Below are positions 7,388-11,772 of a stretch of 11,772 bases of DNA, one piece after another. The notes beneath the pieces were generated by a model. That model was given only the letters and a program-made list of their open reading frames with translations, made no database searches and was not told the DNA's origin. The position numbers and the translations under genes are program-made. Each line of letters opens with the position of its first letter. Position 1 is the stretch's first letter. This stretch comes from Rickettsia typhi (lineage in GTDB: Bacteria; Pseudomonadota; Alphaproteobacteria; Rickettsiales; Deianiraeaceae): assembly GCA_945861605.1 (NCBI GenBank), contig CAMAVG010000023.1, positions 1-11,772 on the forward strand, given 5' to 3'.

Positions 7388-7759
7388 ATGGCTGATTTAC
7401 AACAAATCGTTGATAAACTTTCTTCCCTTACAATTCTTGAAGCTGCTGACCTTGTTAAACAACTTGAAGAAAAATGGGGCGTTTCTGCTGCTGCTCCCGT
7501 TGCTGTTGCTGCTGTTGCCGGCGCTGCTGCTCCTGCTGCTGAAGAAAAAACAGAATTCACAGTTGTTCTTGTTGCTGCTGGTGACAAAAAAATTGAAGTA
7601 ATCAAAGAAGTTCGTGCAATTACAGGTCTTGGTCTTAAAGAGGCAAAAGATCTTGTTGATGGTGCACCAAAAACAGTAAAAGAAGGTGTGTCAAAAGCTG
7701 AATCTGAAGATTTCAAGAAAAAACTTGAAGCTGCCGGTGCTAAAGTTGAGGTTAAATAA
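7388..7759 (+). CDS. rplL: 50S ribosomal protein L7/L12 (bL12)
   Basis: This is the multi-copy stalk protein that recruits EF-Tu, EF-G and other GTPases to the ribosome. In the 123-residue product the N-terminal dimerisation domain (1-31, LSSLTILEAADLVKQLEEKWGV) is followed by an Ala/Val/Pro-rich flexible hinge (about 34-52). The globular C-terminal domain contains FTVVLVAAGDKKIEVIKEVRAITGLGLKEAKDLVDGAPK, the conserved factor-binding surface, and ends EAAGAKVEVK. Length and order are those of the family. Codon choice is more uniform than in the neighbours (Ala largely GCT, Leu largely CTT), as expected for the most abundant ribosomal protein. The start is preceded by a pure T/A run (TTTTTTTATATAT) with no Shine-Dalgarno sequence. 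Confidence 0.98.
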   Translation: MADLQQIVDKLSSLTILEAADLVKQLEEKWGVSAAAPVAVAAVAGAAAPAAEEKTEFTVVLVAAGDKKIEVIKEVRAITGLGLKEAKDLVDGAPKTVKEGVSKAESEDFKKKLEAAGAKVEVK

Positions 7760-7795
7760 TTATATTTAACCCAATTTTCTTGATGAAGTACATCA
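7751..7795 (+). promoter_or_regulatory. Inverted repeats in the rplL-rpoB junction
   Basis: An 8-bp perfect inverted repeat (GTTAAATA at 7751-7758, TATTTAAC at 7763-7770, loop ATTA) spans the rplL stop codon. A second small stem follows (TGATG 7781-7785 with CATCA 7791-7795). In E. coli this junction carries an attenuator and an RNase III site that set the RpoB to L7/L12 ratio. Here the stems are AT-rich and no T-tract follows, so a role in partial termination or processing is only a possibility. Confidence 0.3.
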
Positions 7796-7822
7796 TAATT
7801 GACATATCTATTTATCGTATTG

Positions 7823-10800
7823 ATGATTGAAAGAATAAATATAGACGCCTACAAATTTTATAACGATAACTCATCATCTCTTTTGGAGTTTCAAAGAAGA
7901 TCTTACGATGATTTTTTAAAATCAAACGATGATCTTTATGGTTTTTATCGCGACATATCAATGGAGTCCATACTTCGTTCAGTCTTTCCGATTTCCGATA
8001 CATTTGGATCTTTGTCAATTGAATATACTTCTCATAGAGTCACAAAACCAAAATACAACGAGCAAGAATGTATAGATCGCGGATTTACATATTCTTGCAC
8101 ATTGTATGTCACTCTTCGTATGTTTTATTACGAGGTTGACGAAGCAACTGGCGTTTCTGAGGTTGCCGCCATCAAAGAACAAGAGGTTCTTCTGTGTGAA
8201 ATACCGCTCATGTCATCAAATGCCGGTTCGTTTATTTTGAATGGCGTTCAAAAAGTCATAGTATCACAAATACATCGCTCACCTGGAATTTTCTTCGAAA
8301 GAGACATTCAACGCGGTGCACTTGGCTACACATCATCAATAATTCCTTATCGTGGTAACTGGGTTGATTTCGAATTTGACGCAAAAAACACACTATATTT
8401 CCGCATAAACCGCAAGAAAAAAATGCACTCTGCATTCGTATTGTCCGCATTTGGCAAGAATCAGCAAGAAATTGTTGATATTTTCTGCAAATCACTACAT
8501 TTATCAGTTCTTGACAACAAAATAGCGGTATCGCTCTCGCAATTCGGCAAAACAATCACATTCGACCTCATAAACGAAGCCGGTGAAATTGTTGTTTACG
8601 CTGGAACAAAAAACAAGCCATCCTTGCAAAAAAATCACGAAAAACTTTATATCGCACGCGAAAACATTGTTGGCTCAGTCTGTGCGAAAGATCTAATGAT
8701 GCACGGCGTACAAGTTGAGTCCGGCACAGTAATCACGACTGCAATTGCCGACATCATGCTGCAATCAAACTGCGATTTTTCAATCATAGACGCCGCAGAA
8801 TCACACGATATCAATGTTATTTCATTTGTAAAAAAACACATTGAAACGCCTGAAAAATCAATGCGTCATATATTAAAATCCCTTCGACCGGGCGTTGTAA
8901 TTAGAGACGAGGACATCGCACCTTTGTTTGAAAAATTATTCTCCGTCCAATCATCTTACGACCTTTCAGCAGTTGGTAGATACAAAATCAACCTTGAATT
9001 TGGCTCAAACATTGAATCCACATGCTTGACATCACAGGATGTCGAAAATGTTATTTCAAAACTACTATACATCAAATATCACAACCTTCCAGTTCAGGAT
9101 CTCGACAGTTTGAAGAACCGTCGCGTGCGTGGTGTTGGTGAGCTTTTTGGCAATGTTTTCAAAACATCTCTTTCAAAATTAGTCCGCTCATGTGTTGAAA
9201 AAATGAACTCCGGAACGCCGGAATCATTGATGCCATCAGATATCATCTCCCCATCAATCGTATCTTCCGATGTCAGAGATTTCTTCCTTTTGTCTCAACT
9301 TTCACAATTTGCAGATCAAACAAACCCACTTTCTGAAATCGTCCACAAAAGAAGAATTTCAGCACTTGGACCAGGTGGTCTGAACCGTGATCGTGCAGGA
9401 TTCGAAGTCCGCGATGTACACCACAGTCACTATGGAAGAATTTGTCCAATTGAAACGCCAGAAGGTGCGAATATTGGTCTTATTAACACCCTTGCATTAT
9501 ATGCGAAAATTAACCATTACGGCTTTATTACAACTCCATACAGAAAAGTCGTGAACGGTAAAATTCAAGACGAAGTTGAATATCTTGACTCAATCCAAGA
9601 ATCCGACAAAAAGGTTGTTGAATCAGACAAAGCTTTCGTCGATTTTGAAAAAAAAGAGGTTAAATCAGGTCTTGTTAGATGTCGATTCAACGGTGATTTT
9701 AGAATGGTTGATGGCTCTGAAATTGACTATGTTGAGGTAAATCCTAAGCAAATTATATCAGTTGCAGCCGCACTTGTTCCGTTTATCGAAAGCAACGATG
9801 CCTCTCGCGCATTGATGGGAGCAAACATGCAAAGACAAGCAGTTCCACTCGTGAGTCCTAAAGCTCCAATCGTTGGAACTGGTATGGAAAAAGACATTAT
9901 CGCCAGCACAAGCGTTTCAGTTTTTGCAAATAGCGCGGGTATTGTCTACGATATCAACGACAAATTCATCGTCGTAAAAACAAATAGCTACGAAAAACCG
10001 TTTGATATCTACAACATTCACAAATTCAACAGAACAAACCAAAGCACATGCTTTAACCACAACATCATTGTAAATATTGGTGATAGCGTCCAAAAAGGTG
10101 ATATTCTGGCAAGTGGTCCAAGTACTCAAGGCGGAGAACTCGCCATTGGTCAAAATCTTTTAGCCGCCTTCTCATCTTGGAATGGTTACAATTTTGAGGA
10201 TGCCATCGTCATTTCCGAAAGGGTTGCAAAATCCGATATATTCACATCTGTGCACATCAAGGAATTCGAAGCTGTTGTTCGTGATACTCGCCTTGGTGCA
10301 GAGGAAATCACACGCGATATTCCAAATATTTCCGACGAAATCCTCGCAAAACTTGATGAATCCGGCATTATCAACATTGGTTCATATGTTGAAGCTGGCG
10401 ATATTCTTGTGGGAAAAGTTACTCCAAAAAATGAGGATGTCCTTACCGCTGAGGAAAAACTTCTCAAAGCAATTTTTGGCGAAAGAAATAGCCGCGTAAA
10501 AAATACATCACTAATTGTTCCACCGGGCATTGTCGGAAACATCGTCAATGTGAAAATTTTCACAAAAGGTGGAGTAAACAAAGTTGAACGCGCAAAGGAG
10601 ATCGACGCAATTTCCATTGCAAAAATCAAACGCGAATTTGACAAAAAGAACGAAATTATCAACGAAACATTTTTAGAAGCCGTTGATAAACTAATTCTTG
10701 AAAATACTGTTATCGCAACAAGCAAAGTCAAGAACTTTAACTCTACAATTTCACATGAAGAGCTTGCGAAATTCCCACTAAAAGACAAATTGAAATTTGT

Positions 10801-11772
10801 TATTGATGGCGACGAAGCACAAAACACCATCAATAATATCAAGGATATCTATACAAAAGCCCTTGATGACAACAAAAAAGAATCGGAAGATCGCATTGAA
10901 AACATCATAAACGGCAACGATCTACCAAACGGTGTTCTAATGTCGGTAAAAGTTTATGTTGCGATCAAAAGAAAGCTTCAACCGGGTGACAAAATGTCCG
11001 GTAGACACGGTAACAAAGGTGTAGTTTCAGTGGTTTTACCAGCTGAAGATATGCCGTATCTTGAGGATGGAACGCCTGTTGATATCGTTCTAAACCCACT
11101 TGGTATCGCAAACCGTATGAACATTGGTCAAATTCTTGAGGTTCACCTTGGAATGGCGTCAAGGTTGCTTGGTCAAAAACTGAACACAATGCTTGAAGAA
11201 AAGAATGCTAAGGATGATATCCTCGCACTTTTGGGCAAAGCATTTGGTGACAAAGCCGACATCCAAACCCTGAAAAACCTTCCGCAGGCAGAATTCAAGA
11301 ATAACATTAAAAAATGGAAAGACGGTGTCAAAGTTTCAACATCATCATTCCAATCAGCATCTGATGACGATATCTCACGCGTTTTTGAATCACTTGGAGT
11401 TAACAGAACAGGTAAATTCCCTCTTTATGATGGTCTGACCGGTGAAAAATTCGATAGAGATGTCACAGTCGGCGTTATGTACATGCTTAAACTTCACCAC
11501 CTTGTTGAAGAAAAATACCATGCAAGATCCGTCGGACCTTACTCCCTCGTTACACAACAACCACTTGGTGGAAGTAAGTACGATGGTGGTCAAAGATTCG
11601 GAGAAATGGAGGTTTGGGCAGTTCAAGCACACGGTGCCGCTTACATTTTGCAAGAAATGCTAACTGTAAAATCGGATGACATCCAAGGAAGATCTGCAAT
11701 GTACACATCAATCGTTCGTGGAGACTACACCGTCAAGTACGGCACTCCTGAATCTTGCAATGTTATGATTAA
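7823..11772 (+). CDS. rpoB: RNA polymerase beta subunit RpoB (3' end outside window)
   Basis: RpoB is the beta subunit that forms one pincer and half of the active site of RNA polymerase, and it is the rifampicin target. The frame is open from ATG 7823 to the right edge (about 1316 codons). It ends at GTPESCNVMI, matching the last part of the family, so only a short C-terminal piece is missing. Landmarks in order: SILRSVFPI, IPLMSSN, VIVSQIHRSPG, IIPYRGNWVDFEFD, SLRPG, SYDLSAVGR, NRRVRGVGE, and the rifampicin region DFFLLSQLSQFADQTNPLSEI then HKRRISALGPGG. Later come CPIETPEGANIGLIN, PGDKMSGRHGNKGVVS, LHHLVEEKYHARSVGPYSLVTQQPLGG and GGQRFGEMEVW. The insertion between the GERNSRVKNTS and MSGRHGNKG blocks (residues near 900-1045) is of proteobacterial type. 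Oddities: the KGKTHSSGK-like loop is replaced by a shorter sequence, and three positions in the rifampicin region differ from E. coli. In-frame TTG codons at 7799 and 7820 are alternative starts. There is no Shine-Dalgarno site. Confidence 0.98.
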   Translation, partial: MIERINIDAYKFYNDNSSSLLEFQRRSYDDFLKSNDDLYGFYRDISMESILRSVFPISDTFGSLSIEYTSHRVTKPKYNEQECIDRGFTYSCTLYVTLRMFYYEVDEATGVSEVAAIKEQEVLLCEIPLMSSNAGSFILNGVQKVIVSQIHRSPGIFFERDIQRGALGYTSSIIPYRGNWVDFEFDAKNTLYFRINRKKKMHSAFVLSAFGKNQQEIVDIFCKSLHLSVLDNKIAVSLSQFGKTITFDLINEAGEIVVYAGTKNKPSLQKNHEKLYIARENIVGSVCAKDLMMHGVQVESGTVITTAIADIMLQSNCDFSIIDAAESHDINVISFVKKHIETPEKSMRHILKSLRPGVVIRDEDIAPLFEKLFSVQSSYDLSAVGRYKINLEFGSNIESTCLTSQDVENVISKLLYIKYHNLPVQDLDSLKNRRVRGVGELFGNVFKTSLSKLVRSCVEKMNSGTPESLMPSDIISPSIVSSDVRDFFLLSQLSQFADQTNPLSEIVHKRRISALGPGGLNRDRAGFEVRDVHHSHYGRICPIETPEGANIGLINTLALYAKINHYGFITTPYRKVVNGKIQDEVEYLDSIQESDKKVVESDKAFVDFEKKEVKSGLVRCRFNGDFRMVDGSEIDYVEVNPKQIISVAAALVPFIESNDASRALMGANMQRQAVPLVSPKAPIVGTGMEKDIIASTSVSVFANSAGIVYDINDKFIVVKTNSYEKPFDIYNIHKFNRTNQSTCFNHNIIVNIGDSVQKGDILASGPSTQGGELAIGQNLLAAFSSWNGYNFEDAIVISERVAKSDIFTSVHIKEFEAVVRDTRLGAEEITRDIPNISDEILAKLDESGIINIGSYVEAGDILVGKVTPKNEDVLTAEEKLLKAIFGERNSRVKNTSLIVPPGIVGNIVNVKIFTKGGVNKVERAKEIDAISIAKIKREFDKKNEIINETFLEAVDKLILENTVIATSKVKNFNSTISHEELAKFPLKDKLKFVIDGDEAQNTINNIKDIYTKALDDNKKESEDRIENIINGNDLPNGVLMSVKVYVAIKRKLQPGDKMSGRHGNKGVVSVVLPAEDMPYLEDGTPVDIVLNPLGIANRMNIGQILEVHLGMASRLLGQKLNTMLEEKNAKDDILALLGKAFGDKADIQTLKNLPQAEFKNNIKKWKDGVKVSTSSFQSASDDDISRVFESLGVNRTGKFPLYDGLTGEKFDRDVTVGVMYMLKLHHLVEEKYHARSVGPYSLVTQQPLGGSKYDGGQRFGEMEVWAVQAHGAAYILQEMLTVKSDDIQGRSAMYTSIVRGDYTVKYGTPESCNVMI

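Noticed and set aside
7485..7545. GCT/GTT-rich tract in rplL as a trinucleotide repeat
   Set aside because: It encodes the Ala/Val/Pro hinge found in every L7/L12; the repetition follows from the protein and codon bias.
7799..7827. Consensus TTGACA before rpoB as the rpoB promoter
   Set aside because: No -10 lies at a usable place; the only 17-bp partner covers the start codon and would begin transcription inside rpoB. N-terminal similarity supports the start at 7823.
10186..10842. Long minus-strand frame of 218 codons inside rpoB
   Set aside because: The sense strand is continuous RpoB; the antisense product looks like low-complexity Ser/Phe/Ile-rich shadow coding.

Overview
The window is an AT-rich stretch of a Gram-negative bacterial chromosome made of conserved housekeeping genes. 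The standard genetic code fits throughout, with no internal stops in any conserved gene. Lipid A synthesis, an outer-membrane TolC-type channel and a murein lytic transglycosylase indicate two membranes. The RpoB sequence is of proteobacterial type. A CTTGACA-type -35 element, and protein sequences that diverge clearly from the E. coli versions, make a fast-evolving, low-GC alphaproteobacterium (perhaps a host-associated lineage) the best guess. This placement is inference, and no 16S gene is present to settle it.

Layout, + strand, 1-2000: the 3' part of lpxB runs in from the left edge and overlaps the start of lgt by 25 bp. The RNase P RNA gene (rnpB) follows at about 1627-1997. It is supported by all the core motifs and by helices P1, P2, P3, P4, P12, P14, P15, P17 and P18, which can be folded by eye.

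Layout, - strand, 4889 down to 2080: three genes lie head to tail. They are a small membrane protein that resembles MreD, an MltB-type lytic transglycosylase whose start overlaps it, and a TolC-family outer-membrane protein 15 bp further on. Together they look like a cell-envelope operon. The 79 bp between rnpB and the tolC-like stop codon (2001-2079) contain no convincing gene or terminator.

Layout, + strand, 4978-11772: a TTGACA promoter in the 152-bp divergent spacer leads into nusG-rplK-rplA, then rplJ-rplL and rpoB. This is the classical transcription/translation cluster; rpoB is cut by the right edge a short way before its stop. secE, the usual gene just before nusG, is absent here.

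I found no mobile element, CRISPR array, tRNA, prophage or defence system, and no evidence of an undescribed multi-gene system. The points most worth a second look are these: no complete gene has a well-placed Shine-Dalgarno sequence; the RNase P RNA has no visible GGU in L15; the mreD-like gene is separated from mreBC; and there are local departures from consensus in RpoB and NusG.
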